A DNA stretch of 64,000 bases from Paenibacillus sp. FSL A5-0031 (lineage in GTDB: Bacteria; Bacillota; Bacilli; Paenibacillales; Paenibacillaceae), in NCBI RefSeq assembly GCF_001956295.1, contig NZ_MRTD01000007.1:292416-356415 (forward strand), in the 5' to 3' direction. Both the position numbers and the translations under genes were made by a program. How positions within the stretch are numbered: the stretch's first letter is position 1; every line of letters starts with the position of its first letter. The notes beneath the pieces were generated by a model. It worked only from the letters and a program-made list of their open reading frames with translations, was not told the origin of the DNA and did no database searches. Positions 8,213 through 16,545 of this stretch are shown here, one piece after another.

Positions 8213-9004
8213 ATGGCACAGCTGACGAAACAACAATTTATTGAACAATTAGCTCCGACGGTTATAAGAATAAGGCGAGAAGGATCAACGATGTTTCCTT
8301 CCGTACGTTTAGCGCAAAATGTACTCGAAACCGGCGGTGTTATTCACCCGTGGTACAACTTAGGCGGTATCAAGGTGGGCAGTGGACAGACGAATGCATA
8401 TTGGCACGGAGAAGCAGTCGTAAAAGGAACATGGGAGGTCGTCGATGGCCGAAGCGAGAGTACGCGCGCTGCCTTCCGAGCCTATGAGAGCGTCTATCAT
8501 TTTTATAAGGATCTAGATTTACTGCTGGCTACTTCGCGTTATGAGCGAGTTCGCAAGGCAGTGACGCCAGAACAGCAAGCTGACATGCTGTACGCATGCG
8601 GCTATGCGACAGATCCGGCTTATCCAGCCAAATTAAAAGCCATTATTACGCAGTATGGTTTGAAAAAATATGATGTTTTAGGAAGCACGCCGCTGCCTAA
8701 GCCAGAGAAGCTGAAGGATGCAGAGCTTGTTGTTGTATTGTACAAGGGAGAAGTTATTTCAGACGGCTACTTGCTCAAGGGTACAACTTGGGTACCGGCA
8801 AGGCTGCTTGGTGAAGCGCTTGGAGCGAAGATTGATTGGACGGGGAAAAAGGTTACCGTAAACGGCAAAGAGCTCGACTCGATTTTGTCCGAAGCAACAG
8901 GTTATGTACAAATACAGGATCTGTCCGCAGAGCTTGGGTTAACTGCTAGTTGGGAGCCGGCTGCGCGAGTCATCTTACTGTCGCAGGTGAAAGCAGGCAG
9001 TTAG
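8213..9004 (+). CDS. Glucosaminidase-domain protein with C-terminal stalk (copper amine oxidase N-like) domain
   Basis: A 263-residue protein. Residues about 5-155 match the FlgJ/LytF-type beta-N-acetylglucosaminidase fold, with the catalytic-glutamate block AQNVLETGG and the following NLGGIKVG. Residues about 170-260 are a stalk-type domain (VVVLYKGEVISDGYLLKGTTWV cut short: VLYKGEVISDGYL, then ARLLGEALGAKIDW). Translation starts at ATG 8213 after AAAGGAG. Unusually for a wall hydrolase it has no N-terminal signal peptide; the upstream in-frame TTG at 8120 does not add one. It may depend on non-classical release or act after lysis. It is monocistronic, followed by its own terminator. Confidence 0.82.
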   Translation: MAQLTKQQFIEQLAPTVIRIRREGSTMFPSVRLAQNVLETGGVIHPWYNLGGIKVGSGQTNAYWHGEAVVKGTWEVVDGRSESTRAAFRAYESVYHFYKDLDLLLATSRYERVRKAVTPEQQADMLYACGYATDPAYPAKLKAIITQYGLKKYDVLGSTPLPKPEKLKDAELVVVLYKGEVISDGYLLKGTTWVPARLLGEALGAKIDWTGKKVTVNGKELDSILSEATGYVQIQDLSAELGLTASWEPAARVILLSQVKAGS

Positions 9005-9045
9005 TTAAGCGATTTAAGCTTCTGCCATCCTCTATAAAATAAGCA

Positions 9046-9080
9046 AGAAGCCAGCGGATCATCCGTTGGCTTCTCTTTTT
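9046..9080 (+). terminator. Intrinsic terminator after the glucosaminidase gene
   Basis: AGAAGCCAGCGGA pairs with TCCGTTGGCTTCT (13 bp, one G-T) around a 2-3 nt loop, followed by CTTTTT. It lies between two convergent genes and may serve both. Confidence 0.85.
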
Positions 9081-9118
9081 GTGGTGCAGTTTAGAAATCA
9101 TGCTATGGAATGAGCAGT

Positions 9119-9280
9119 TTATTTGCCTTTCTTGGATGCAGCCCAAAAAGCGAGTACGACAAGGGGGATAAAAATGTACCACGGAATGGTAATTGTACCG
9201 CCAACAATAACAGCGAGCACCATCACGATCAAGACACCGAGAATAATGTAAAGACAGCCTCTGCCGAACGTTTCCATCAT
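9119..9280 (-). CDS. Small membrane protein, 53 residues, unknown function
   Basis: It is read from ATG 9280, which follows AGGAGG by 6 nt on the reverse strand. The peptide has two hydrophobic stretches separated by a short GGTITIPW turn and ends in a basic SKKGK tail, so it is probably a two-helix membrane hairpin. No family was recognised. A perfect 9-bp inverted repeat (9301-9320) lies just upstream and could be its operator. Confidence 0.7.
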   Translation of the reverse strand: MMETFGRGCLYIILGVLIVMVLAVIVGGTITIPWYIFIPLVVLAFWAASKKGK

Positions 9281-9300
9281 TAATCGCCTCCTAAAGCTTA

Positions 9301-9320
9301 GGTTTTGCCGGGGCAAAACC
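9301..9320. repeat. Perfect short inverted repeat upstream of the 53-residue gene
   Basis: GGTTTTGCC and GGCAAAACC face each other across two bases. There is no T-run on either side, so it is not a normal terminator. It sits about 20 bp upstream of the reverse-strand start codon at 9280, where an operator or leader hairpin would be. Confidence 0.5.
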
Positions 9321-9442
9321 TCCTTCGCAAGCAGTCACTTCTTGAGAGTATATTCGGTAATAACGTTTTTATGGGTGATATGGTTCCAAAAATTGAAGGG
9401 ACAAAGAGGCTGCTGTATGAAACCAAACGGCCCAAAACAAAC

Positions 9443-9470
9443 AAAAAAATGACCCGCATCGCTGCGGGCC
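9443..9470 (-). terminator. Intrinsic terminator of the DUF418 gene
   Basis: On the reverse strand GGCCCGCAGC...GCGGGTC forms a GC-rich hairpin (core CCCGCA/TGCGGG) followed by ATTTTTTTG. It lies 70 bp past the stop of the DUF418 gene. Confidence 0.8.
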
Positions 9471-9541
9471 GGTGTCCTAGATCTATATATCAACAGTGGG
9501 GTTGATGTCTCTAAGTATAAAAAACGAACCTTAACGCAGCA

Positions 9542-10597
9542 TTAAAAATGTTTGTCGGTTTGTTTACAATAGCGCTCATTACGAATGGCTGGAATCGTCC
9601 AATAGGTTGCGATTCTCCAGATCCATTCCATCGGTCCCATTTTGAAAAAGGAGAGCCAGATCATACTGAATAACATTTGGATAATATAAATGCCGATGCA
9701 AAGCAGAGTCGTTTGAATAGGGCTAAGCATGCCTTTTAAATTAAAAAATGCTGCTGCCAAAAGCACGATAATCGTTTGCCCTAAATAGTTGGTTAAAGCC
9801 ATTTGGCCATAGGCGCTTAAAGGTTTGAGCAGCGTACGAATAAATGGATGCTGAACAGCCCGTACAAGAGTAGTGACATAAAATAAAGCGACAAGAAGAC
9901 CTATAAATGCAGCTGCTCCTTGGTAAATTTGCATCAATATCATATCAGATGAAGAACTGCCTTCTTCAATCACCATAACATTTTGCTCGGGAAGTATACG
10001 GCACTGGATAAAGACACCAATAGCGGCCATTGCAAAAGAGATCCAATGCAGCTTGCGGATTGCAGATTTTGACTCTGCAAGACGTTGAAATACCTTATAC
10101 TGTCCAGCGGCAAGCCCAAGCAGAAACAAGGGTAGAATAAGCAATAGTTTGCCTCCTAGAAAGGAGGCAGGAAGTATAAGCGCTAAAGCGATAATCAAAT
10201 TGATTTTTGGTTTAAGCTTGTAGAAAGGAAGAAGGATAAAGCCGGCAATTGCGTAAAGAAACAAGGCCTCTCCAGGATGGAATTTCTGATGAACAAATCC
10301 TAAGGCTAGCAAAAAAATAAGCCGGCGAATAAATAAAAGGTAACCGTTATTGCCTTTCTCGATCGCTCTAGATAGAAATAAATAAAAGCCTACGCCGAAT
10401 AAAAAGGTGAATATGACATAGAAACGCGATTCTACCGTTAAATCGAGGATACGAGACATATACCAATTAGCAGTCCCCGCTTCAGCTGGCGCTACGTTAA
10501 GAAGGGGCAAAATATTGACAAGCAGAATGCCAATTAAAGCAAAACCTCGCAAAAAATCAAGCGTTTCAATTCGTTTGTTTCCAGAAATGGGGTTCAA
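9542..10597 (-). CDS. DUF418 domain-containing membrane protein
   Basis: A 351-residue polytopic membrane protein with the DUF418 N-terminal signature RIETLDFLRGFALIGILLVN and about eight to ten hydrophobic segments. The C-terminal half includes ALTNYLGQT and the block FKMGPMEWIWRIATYW, which are conserved in this family, related to acyltransferase-3-like and YeiB proteins. The biochemical role is unknown. AGGAG precedes the ATG on the reverse strand. A 26-residue hydrophobic peptide gene is encoded just upstream in the same direction. Confidence 0.85.
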   Translation of the reverse strand: MNPISGNKRIETLDFLRGFALIGILLVNILPLLNVAPAEAGTANWYMSRILDLTVESRFYVIFTFLFGVGFYLFLSRAIEKGNNGYLLFIRRLIFLLALGFVHQKFHPGEALFLYAIAGFILLPFYKLKPKINLIIALALILPASFLGGKLLLILPLFLLGLAAGQYKVFQRLAESKSAIRKLHWISFAMAAIGVFIQCRILPEQNVMVIEEGSSSSDMILMQIYQGAAAFIGLLVALFYVTTLVRAVQHPFIRTLLKPLSAYGQMALTNYLGQTIIVLLAAAFFNLKGMLSPIQTTLLCIGIYIIQMLFSMIWLSFFKMGPMEWIWRIATYWTIPAIRNERYCKQTDKHF

Positions 10598-10650
10598 GCA
10601 GCATACACTCCTAATCTTTACTTTGAATATAAAATAGTTTGGATTTTATT

Positions 10651-10731
10651 TTAAAAGGAATCTTTCCCTGTGAAAATTACAACAATAATTACAGCAGCGA
10701 CAGTTCTTATCGTTTTTAACCATTGATTCAT
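10651..10731 (-). CDS. Putative 26-residue single-span membrane peptide
   Basis: Reading on the reverse strand, ATG 10731 follows GAGGAGG by 9 nt. The product is basic at the N-terminus (NQWLKTIR) followed by one hydrophobic helix (TVAAVIIVVIFTG) and a short KDSF tail. The strong ribosome binding site and coherent topology favour a real small protein. It lies about 50 bp before the DUF418 gene and could share its transcript. No family was recognised. Confidence 0.55.
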   Translation of the reverse strand: MNQWLKTIRTVAAVIIVVIFTGKDSF

Positions 10732-10857
10732 AAGTTGTTGCCTCCTCTGATGTTCAATAATCTATTTCCTATCATAAATAAAAAAACGATAGGCAGCCAT
10801 CGATTAGAGTGACATTAAAGGTGACAAGATTGTAAGATGCACTGTAGGTAGAAACAG

Positions 10858-10898
10858 AAATAGGACGGAGCAGATTAAGCAGCTGCTCCGTCCTATTT
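10858..10898 (-). terminator. Likely terminator of the MBL-fold hydrolase gene (bidirectional hairpin)
   Basis: AAATAGGACGGAGCAG pairs with CTGCTCCGTCCTATTT, a perfect 16-bp stem with a 9-nt loop. It is 14 bp past the reverse-strand stop at 10912. The flanking T-tract is short in both directions. Confidence 0.7.
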
Positions 10899-10911
10899 TC
10901 AAGTAAACTGA

Positions 10912-11763
10912 CTAATGTATCTGGTTATTGTCTGGAACAAAACGTCCATGCTCCGGAACTGCAATTTCTTTAAATTTTTTCGTTAGGAGCTTGAGATTAT
11001 CAGACAAGGTTGCGCCAAACATCGGTTCCCCATGACCGGTAATCGCCAAATTCGGATTCAGATCTTTGAGAGTTCTAACGGATTGCTCGGCGGCTTTCCA
11101 ATTAGTCGTAAAGTATTTAGGGGGACCGCTGATTTCCTGCTCCTGTGTGATGACCTTATATAGCGATTCCTGCTTAACTGTTGCAAATGCATCACCAGCA
11201 ATCAAAGTGCCATCCTCAGGACGGAAAAATGAAGTATGTCCTGGTGTATGCCCCGGCGTATGAATATACTTCCAGCCTGGCATCCCCGGCACGCTGCCGT
11301 CTGTTGGAAAGGGATGTACTTTGTCGTCGAGGTGAATTCCTTTATGGGGGAAGAAGGTAGAAAGCTCAGATAAGAGACCGCCATGTACAGAGGAGTCCGC
11401 GGGCGGATAATCGGATTCTCCGGTCAAATAGGGCAGCTCCAGCTTGTGCGCGTACACGGGCACATTCCAGTGTTCGATCAATTCAATAATGGCACCAACA
11501 TGATCGAAATGGCCATGAGTAAGCAGAATCGCTTGAGGAGCAGAATCAAAGCGTTCCTCTGCTTCTTTAATAATTTTATGGGCGGATCCTGGCATGCCTG
11601 CATCAATAAGAGCCCATCCAGCTTCTGGTTTCTTCGGATCGCCAACAAAACAAATATTGACGAATTGGATTGAGTAACAATAAACATCAGGCCGATAAGC
11701 AAGTCCATTTCCACTAGCGGAAGTCGTTATCGGCACAAAAGAATGCTCGAATGAGCTCTCCAA
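10912..11763 (-). CDS. MBL-fold metallo-hydrolase
   Basis: A 283-residue metallo-beta-lactamase-fold protein with the zinc motif THGHFDHVG, a further His in YIHTPGHTPGH, Asp in IAGDAF and the last His in AITGHGEPM. These are the ligands of the glyoxalase II-like group. Translation appears to start at TTG 11763, 9 nt after AAAGGAGG on the reverse strand; no signal peptide is seen. The substrate is unknown; similar proteins act on thioesters, lactones or phosphodiesters. It is divergent from the FAD-Rieske gene. Confidence 0.85.
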   Translation of the reverse strand: MESSFEHSFVPITTSASGNGLAYRPDVYCYSIQFVNICFVGDPKKPEAGWALIDAGMPGSAHKIIKEAEERFDSAPQAILLTHGHFDHVGAIIELIEHWNVPVYAHKLELPYLTGESDYPPADSSVHGGLLSELSTFFPHKGIHLDDKVHPFPTDGSVPGMPGWKYIHTPGHTPGHTSFFRPEDGTLIAGDAFATVKQESLYKVITQEQEISGPPKYFTTNWKAAEQSVRTLKDLNPNLAITGHGEPMFGATLSDNLKLLTKKFKEIAVPEHGRFVPDNNQIH

Positions 11764-11913
11764 CGTAAGACGCCTCCTTTTTCATCATTCTCTTGTATAA
11801 ACTGTCCAATTGACTATTGGTTATGCTTTTGGCTTGAACAGATCTTTATTTTTAGAATGAAATAATAGCGATTGGTACAAATTAAGGTGCATTATTTCTA
11901 GGAGGTGATGGTC

Positions 11914-13452
11914 ATGGAGAAAACGTATGATTTACCCAAATTTCCGGAGTCTTATTGGTCAGAAACGTCGAGTCGGCAATCTTCATACGCCATACTTGAA
12001 GAAAATATAGAGGTCGATATTGCCGTCGTTGGAGGCGGGATCTCGGGTGTAACAGCTGCTTATTTATTAGCTCAGGAAGGGTTTAAAGTTGCCCTCATAG
12101 AAGCGGGTCAGCTTCTTAATGGAACAACGGCGCATACAACTGCAAAGATAACAGCGCAGCATGATCTTATATATGATGAACTTATGCAGAAAGCTGGAGC
12201 GGAAAAGGCAGCATTATATTACAAAGCGAACAATGAAGCCCTTCAATTCATTAAGGAAACGATCAAGCTGCATAAAATGGAATGCGGGTATTCCGTACAG
12301 GACGCGTATGTTTATACCGATTCAGAGGCATACATAACTAAGCTTGAGAACGAGATGTCTGCTTATTCGTCGCTCGGCATTCCTGGCTCTTTCACCGATC
12401 AAATCCCTTTGCAGATCCCAGTCAAAGCGGCTGTCATCATGCAGGATCAAGCGCAGTTTCATCCATTGCAATATTTGTATGAGCTTGTGCGGAAGTTCGT
12501 GGAAGCAGGTGGATTTATTTATGAGAAAACGACAGCTATTGATGTAGAAACAGGCCCATTGCCGGAAGTGATTACAAGCAAAGGACACCGAATCAAATGT
12601 AAGCATGTCGTATCTTGTACTCATTTTCCATTCTTTGATGGGCATGGATTTTATTTCTCAAGAATGCATGCAGATCGTTCCTATGTACTCGGCATTCATG
12701 TTGAGGATGACATTAAAGACGGCATGTACATAAGCGCTGAGGACCCGAAGCGCTCCATTCGCTATGTAGAAACGTCGAAAAACACAAGGCTGCTCCTTAT
12801 TGGTGGTCAAAGCCATAAAACAGGCCAAGGGATTTGTACAATTAATTATTATGAGGAGCTGAAAAGATACGCAGAGCAGCATTTTCGGATAAAGGAAATT
12901 GCGTATCGTTGGTCGGCCCAGGATCTTGTTACTGGTGATAAAATTCCGTATATTGGCCGAATAACGGAATCTTCCACTAATGTTTTTGTTGCGACAGGCT
13001 ATCGTAAATGGGGCATGACGAATGGTACAGCCGCCGCTTTACTTATTAGAGATTTAATTATGAAGAAGAATAATGCATATGAGGAGCTTTATGCGCCTTC
13101 ACGCTCGATGTCGCTCGGAACGATTGCGAATCTTATTGTAGATAACGCCGATGTGGCGAAGCATCTTATCGCGGGCAAACTCGAAATGGCTCATAAGCGT
13201 CCAGAGGATTTGGCACTGGATGAAGGCAGTGTCGTGCTTTTGCATGGAAAAAGAGCAGGAGCTTACAAATCAGAAGATGGAAAATTATTTCTCGTAGACA
13301 CAACCTGCACACATATGGGCTGTGAAGTGGAATGGAATAATGGGGATCGCACATGGGATTGTCCTTGTCATGGCTCAAGATTTGCGATTAATGGCGATGT
13401 GATGGAGGGGCCAGCAGAAGAGCCTTTAAAAACCTTGCATCTTCGGCATTGA
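11914..13452 (+). CDS. FAD-dependent oxidoreductase with C-terminal Rieske [2Fe-2S] domain
   Basis: A 512-residue fusion. An FAD-binding GxGxxG-type start, DIAVVGGGISGVTAAYLL (about residues 35-52), introduces a DadA/glycine-oxidase-like domain. Residues about 425-512 form a Rieske domain: Cys465-x-His467 in CTHMGC and Cys483-x2-His486 in CPCHGS, the spacing expected for a 2Fe-2S centre. ATG 11914 follows AGGAGG by 8 nt, better placed than ATG 11908. Related proteins oxidise amines or amino acids, feeding electrons to the Rieske centre; the substrate here is unknown. An MFS gene follows 50 bp downstream. Confidence 0.88.
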   Translation: MEKTYDLPKFPESYWSETSSRQSSYAILEENIEVDIAVVGGGISGVTAAYLLAQEGFKVALIEAGQLLNGTTAHTTAKITAQHDLIYDELMQKAGAEKAALYYKANNEALQFIKETIKLHKMECGYSVQDAYVYTDSEAYITKLENEMSAYSSLGIPGSFTDQIPLQIPVKAAVIMQDQAQFHPLQYLYELVRKFVEAGGFIYEKTTAIDVETGPLPEVITSKGHRIKCKHVVSCTHFPFFDGHGFYFSRMHADRSYVLGIHVEDDIKDGMYISAEDPKRSIRYVETSKNTRLLLIGGQSHKTGQGICTINYYEELKRYAEQHFRIKEIAYRWSAQDLVTGDKIPYIGRITESSTNVFVATGYRKWGMTNGTAAALLIRDLIMKKNNAYEELYAPSRSMSLGTIANLIVDNADVAKHLIAGKLEMAHKRPEDLALDEGSVVLLHGKRAGAYKSEDGKLFLVDTTCTHMGCEVEWNNGDRTWDCPCHGSRFAINGDVMEGPAEEPLKTLHLRH

Positions 13453-13502
13453 AAATGAACCCAGATACGTCAAACCATTCCAAATAAGAAAGGAGTACAT
13501 CT

Positions 13503-14717
13503 GTGAAAAAAAAGTGGGACTTAGCAGCTTTAGCATCCATTCCATTAATTATGACGCTCGCTAACTCAATGTTGATTCCCGTATTGCCCTTAATGAAGAA
13601 AAAACTGAATATCTCTTCTGTGCAGTCGAGCTTAATCATAACGGTTTATGCTGCAGTCTCGATTATTTGTATTCCAATTGCTGGATATCTGTCAGATCGT
13701 TACGGACGGAAAATAGTCATTATTATAGGCTTGTCCATAGCAGCGATCGGAGGACTAATATCAGGCTTAGCAGCATGGTTGATGCATTCCCACGTTTATG
13801 CGGTCATTTTGGCAGGTCGATTTATACAAGGGATTGGGGCTGCAGGTGCTTTTCCAATTGTCCTTCCGTTAGTAGGCGACATGTTCGAGAGCGAGGAGGA
13901 AGTAAGCAGCGGACTCGGGATGATTGAAACCTCCAATACATTTGGAAAAGTGCTCAGTCCGGTATTAGGTTCGGCGCTTGCCCTTGTTATATGGTATTTG
14001 CCGCTCGCTGTTATTCCGTTCATATCTTTAATTTCAATCATTGGGGTTATTTTCCTTGTAAAGGAGCCTAAATCAAAGCAAAAGAAAAAAGAAGAGAGCA
14101 GTTTAAAGAAGTTTTTTCAATCCATTAAATCGATACTCGCTGAGAAGGGCCACTGGCTTTATGCAACCTTTGCCATCGGTGGTCTTGCAATGTTCATTAT
14201 GTTCGGATTTCTATATTACTTGTCATCAGTCTTAGAGGACCATTACAAAATCGAAGGCATTTGGAAAGGATTGCTGCTAGCTATTCCTTTAAGCGCAATA
14301 TGCCTTGCTTCGTTTATCACTGGAAAAATTGTAGGTGAAAACAAAGCGAAAATGAAGTGGTTTATTGTCATTGGCACTGCTGTACTTGCGGGGATGATGC
14401 TGGTTTGTGGAATCATCAATACAAAAGGGATATTTTTTCTAATTACCTTTATGTTTATAAGCGGAGCAGGTATTGGATTAGCCTTGCCGAGCTTGGACGC
14501 TTTAATAACGGAAGGGATAGAGAAAAAACAGCGAGGCACCATTACCTCGCTGTATAGCAGCACGCGTTTTATAGGCGTAGCCGTAGGTCCATTGATTGCA
14601 TCAGTATTACTCAAAAACGAAGCATTGTTATTTTATTTGTTTGCGGGATTTGCATTGCTTTGCTCCATACTAGCCTTGCTGACGATAAAGCCAAGCAAGC
14701 AAAAATCGGCTTCGTGA
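13503..14717 (+). CDS. MFS transporter, 12-TM drug-efflux-like
   Basis: A 404-residue major facilitator with about twelve membrane helices. Between helices 2 and 3 it carries the MFS signature GYLSDRYGRK, and motif C-like residues follow in helix 5 (GSALALVIWYLP region preceded by SPVLG). Translation starts at GTG 13503 with AAAGGAG upstream. It is probably co-transcribed with the FAD-Rieske gene 50 bp upstream. The family exports drugs or metabolites; the substrate is unknown. Confidence 0.85.
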   Translation: MKKKWDLAALASIPLIMTLANSMLIPVLPLMKKKLNISSVQSSLIITVYAAVSIICIPIAGYLSDRYGRKIVIIIGLSIAAIGGLISGLAAWLMHSHVYAVILAGRFIQGIGAAGAFPIVLPLVGDMFESEEEVSSGLGMIETSNTFGKVLSPVLGSALALVIWYLPLAVIPFISLISIIGVIFLVKEPKSKQKKKEESSLKKFFQSIKSILAEKGHWLYATFAIGGLAMFIMFGFLYYLSSVLEDHYKIEGIWKGLLLAIPLSAICLASFITGKIVGENKAKMKWFIVIGTAVLAGMMLVCGIINTKGIFFLITFMFISGAGIGLALPSLDALITEGIEKKQRGTITSLYSSTRFIGVAVGPLIASVLLKNEALLFYLFAGFALLCSILALLTIKPSKQKSAS

Positions 14718-14762
14718 GAAGGATTATCTATGATCAGCTGCACGAAGCATTTCGAGGATGGG

Positions 14763-15341
14763 TTAGCTGCATGCTATCCCATCTTTATCACGATCCAATT
14801 TCAGGGAGTATCCGGGGTCTCCTTTATGTAAAGGCGCGGCCCCAGCTGCTTTAGCCGCTGCACAATTGGCATAATAAACGGTTTCTTCTGTTGGCTTCGG
14901 CTGCTCCATCGCTTCATCAACAACGAATAATACACGCGTTCCGTCCTCTAAATCAGTCAAAAGATTTCCAATCCACGAACCAGCGCCGCGATTATCCTTA
15001 GGTGAAACATAAGCGATATCCGCACCAGCACCGCCTTCTTTGCACATGGCCATCGGCCATTCATCTCGATCATAGCCCTTTTTGGTTGGAATACCCCGTA
15101 ACGAGGCTTCACGATTAGCGTTAGCGCCATCTCGATCGATCGTACAAACCGCAGAAGCACCTGCATGAATGGCTGCTGCAATATGCGCCATCGTCTCTGG
15201 ATAACGATCAGTAGGCAAATGAATCGTCATCCCATACTCTGAAGCAGTGGGAGCCGGGTTTGAATCAGAGCTGATAATGAACTGTCCGCATCCTGAGAGG
15301 ATAAGCGTGAGGGTGAGTAATGCGGCTAACAATGATCTCAT
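14763..15341 (-). CDS. NucA/NucB-type secreted nuclease lipoprotein with Excalibur domain
   Basis: A 192-residue lipoprotein: signal residues 1-18 with lipobox LSGC (Cys18). Residues about 35-135 match the NucA/NucB DNA-entry or sporulation nuclease domain, with [16 protein letters not shown] and [11 protein letters not shown] carrying its conserved catalytic Asp/Glu/Asn residues. The C-terminus ([16 protein letters not shown] then [11 protein letters not shown]) is an Excalibur calcium-binding motif. It probably degrades extracellular or mother-cell DNA at the outer membrane face. The NucB-plus-Excalibur arrangement is a domain fusion. It converges with the MFS gene. Confidence 0.87.
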   Translation of the reverse strand: MRSLLAALLTLTLILSGCGQFIISSDSNPAPTASEYGMTIHLPTDRYPETMAHIAAAIHAGASAVCTIDRDGANANREASLRGIPTKKGYDRDEWPMAMCKEGGAGADIAYVSPKDNRGAGSWIGNLLTDLEDGTRVLFVVDEAMEQPKPTEETVYYANCAAAKAAGAAPLHKGDPGYSLKLDRDKDGIACS

Positions 15342-15464
15342 GATGTGTCTCCATTTCTAGTCATTTGAAACCATCATACAATACAGCATGCAATTGCGGA
15401 TAGGATGAGGTTTACAATACTGTGCAAAAACGGATAATTTCGAATATAAAATGAATATAACGGA

Positions 15465-15495
15465 GAAAAAAAGAAGACCTATCGAGTAGGCCTTC
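15465..15495 (-). terminator. Intrinsic terminator of the YjcZ-type peptide gene
   Basis: On the reverse strand GAAGGCCTA pairs with TAGGTCTTC (one G-T) around CTCGA and is followed by TTTTTTTCT. It is about 45 bp past the peptide's stop codon. Confidence 0.85.
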
Positions 15496-15540
15496 GGAGG
15501 AAGTGTATGAGGATAATATAGCAGCTTAGTGTTTAGAGGG

Positions 15541-15654
15541 TTATCTGCCGTAACCGCCGAATGCACCACAAGTGCAAGCGATAATAACCAACAAGATGAA
15601 AAGGACCAGAATCGTACCAGTGTTAGTGAAAGCACCGCCAACGTGACCGGACAT
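15541..15654 (-). CDS. YjcZ-family sporulation-associated small membrane peptide, 37 residues
   Basis: On the reverse strand ATG 15654 (codons for MSGHVGG) follows AAAGGAGG by 11 nt. The product has a Gly-rich N-terminus, one hydrophobic helix containing LVLFILLVIIA and a GAFGGYG tail, the layout of YjcZ/SscA-type peptides often made late in sporulation. An overlapping ATG seven bases upstream is in another frame. It is monocistronic with its own terminator. The assignment to YjcZ rests on the LFILLVI plus GGYG pattern. Confidence 0.8.
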   Translation of the reverse strand: MSGHVGGAFTNTGTILVLFILLVIIACTCGAFGGYGR

Positions 15655-15822
15655 TTTTCATAGCACCTCCTTTGAATTAAAGATTCTATAGGTTATGCTC
15701 CACTTTTTCTTTTTGATTGGGTGTTTGTCATAGAGACATTTTATATATGTCACTAGCCTATAAGAGCCTTTTGTGATGGAGAATTTGAAGAATTATTAGG
15801 AATTCAGCATATGGGATACGCT

Positions 15823-16302
15823 TTATTTTAAAACGTGTGCAGAAGGATTAGAGATATCTTTATTTTCAATAAGCTGCAATAAAAGGTCAAAAAATTGTTG
15901 ACGCTGCTCAGTGGAGAAGTTGCTTAATAATTGCTCTGCAATTTCGGCTTGAAATGCTAGAACTTGACTTATATTCGCTTGCGCGAGTTCTGTGAGCTCC
16001 AACAGCGTAGCTCGACGATCTGTCGGATCGGGGATTCGGATAAGAAGTTTATCCCGTTCCAGAGCATCAACAAAATCGGTAACGGTACGCGCTTTAATGC
16101 CTAGTTCAGATGCTAGTTCATTCATGCGAATTTTCCCGGCTTTAAAGACGACAGATAGAAGGCGCAGCCTTGGGCCGGTAATTTGATAAGGCATGTTAAG
16201 CGCGGATAATTGTGTTTCAAATTCTCTTTGGATATAGTGTGTTGCCCTCATTAATACATGAATGATGTCTATGGGTAACGGATTGTCCGAGTGTGTAAAC
16301 AT
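15823..16302 (-). CDS. MarR family transcriptional regulator
   Basis: A 159-residue winged-helix protein with the MarR core: SVVFKAGKIRMNELASELG (helix-turn-helix), ARTVTDFVDALERD (recognition helix) and the wing residues IPDPTDRRATLLELT (DxRxx pattern). It is divergent from an MFS exporter. Two palindromes in the 240-bp spacer (16395-16410 and 16451-16490) are candidate binding sites, so it is likely a ligand-responsive repressor of itself and the exporter. AGGAGG precedes the start on the reverse strand. Confidence 0.9.
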   Translation of the reverse strand: MFTHSDNPLPIDIIHVLMRATHYIQREFETQLSALNMPYQITGPRLRLLSVVFKAGKIRMNELASELGIKARTVTDFVDALERDKLLIRIPDPTDRRATLLELTELAQANISQVLAFQAEIAEQLLSNFSTEQRQQFFDLLLQLIENKDISNPSAHVLK

Positions 16303-16394
16303 AATTGCCTCCTTGTTCGACGTATAATCGGTATCGCCGAGCTGTTTATTTTCTATTTTAGCTGATAGTTTTCAAGTTGCAAAACTTCGCATAC

Positions 16395-16410
16395 GTTATT
16401 AGCTAATAAC
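16395..16410. promoter_or_regulatory. Perfect 16-bp palindrome, candidate MarR operator
   Basis: GTTATTAGCTAATAAC is identical to its reverse complement. It lies just upstream of a possible marR promoter on the reverse strand (TTGCAA near 16377-16382, TAAAAT about 16 bp further). Size and symmetry fit a MarR dimer site; this is inference. Confidence 0.5.
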
Positions 16411-16432
16411 AACTATCTCATTATTTCATATC

Positions 16433-16490
16433 TTGACACCTCTCATATTAGTGTGTATCCTCAGTAATATAATATAGTGAGGATACTCAC
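16433..16490 (+). promoter_or_regulatory. Promoter of the MFS exporter with overlapping inverted repeat (candidate MarR operator)
   Basis: TTGACA at 16433-16438 and TATCCT at 16456-16461 are separated by 17 bp. A 13-bp inverted repeat with one mismatch (16451-16463 and 16478-16490, core GTATCCTCA/TGAGGATAC) covers the -10 and likely start site, where a bound repressor would block transcription. Confidence 0.65.
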
Positions 16491-16545
16491 TAAAATGAAA
16501 GACGATTTTTATAGGCTCAAAATGATAATTATTGGAGGGAATAGC

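Noticed and set aside
9301..9320. Terminator
   Set aside because: The inverted repeat has no T-run on either strand and lies upstream of a start codon, so it is listed as a repeat or possible operator.
15357..15641. 94-codon reverse frame covering the YjcZ-type gene
   Set aside because: It is a shadow in another frame; the 37-codon frame has the ribosome binding site, the family pattern and a terminator behind it.
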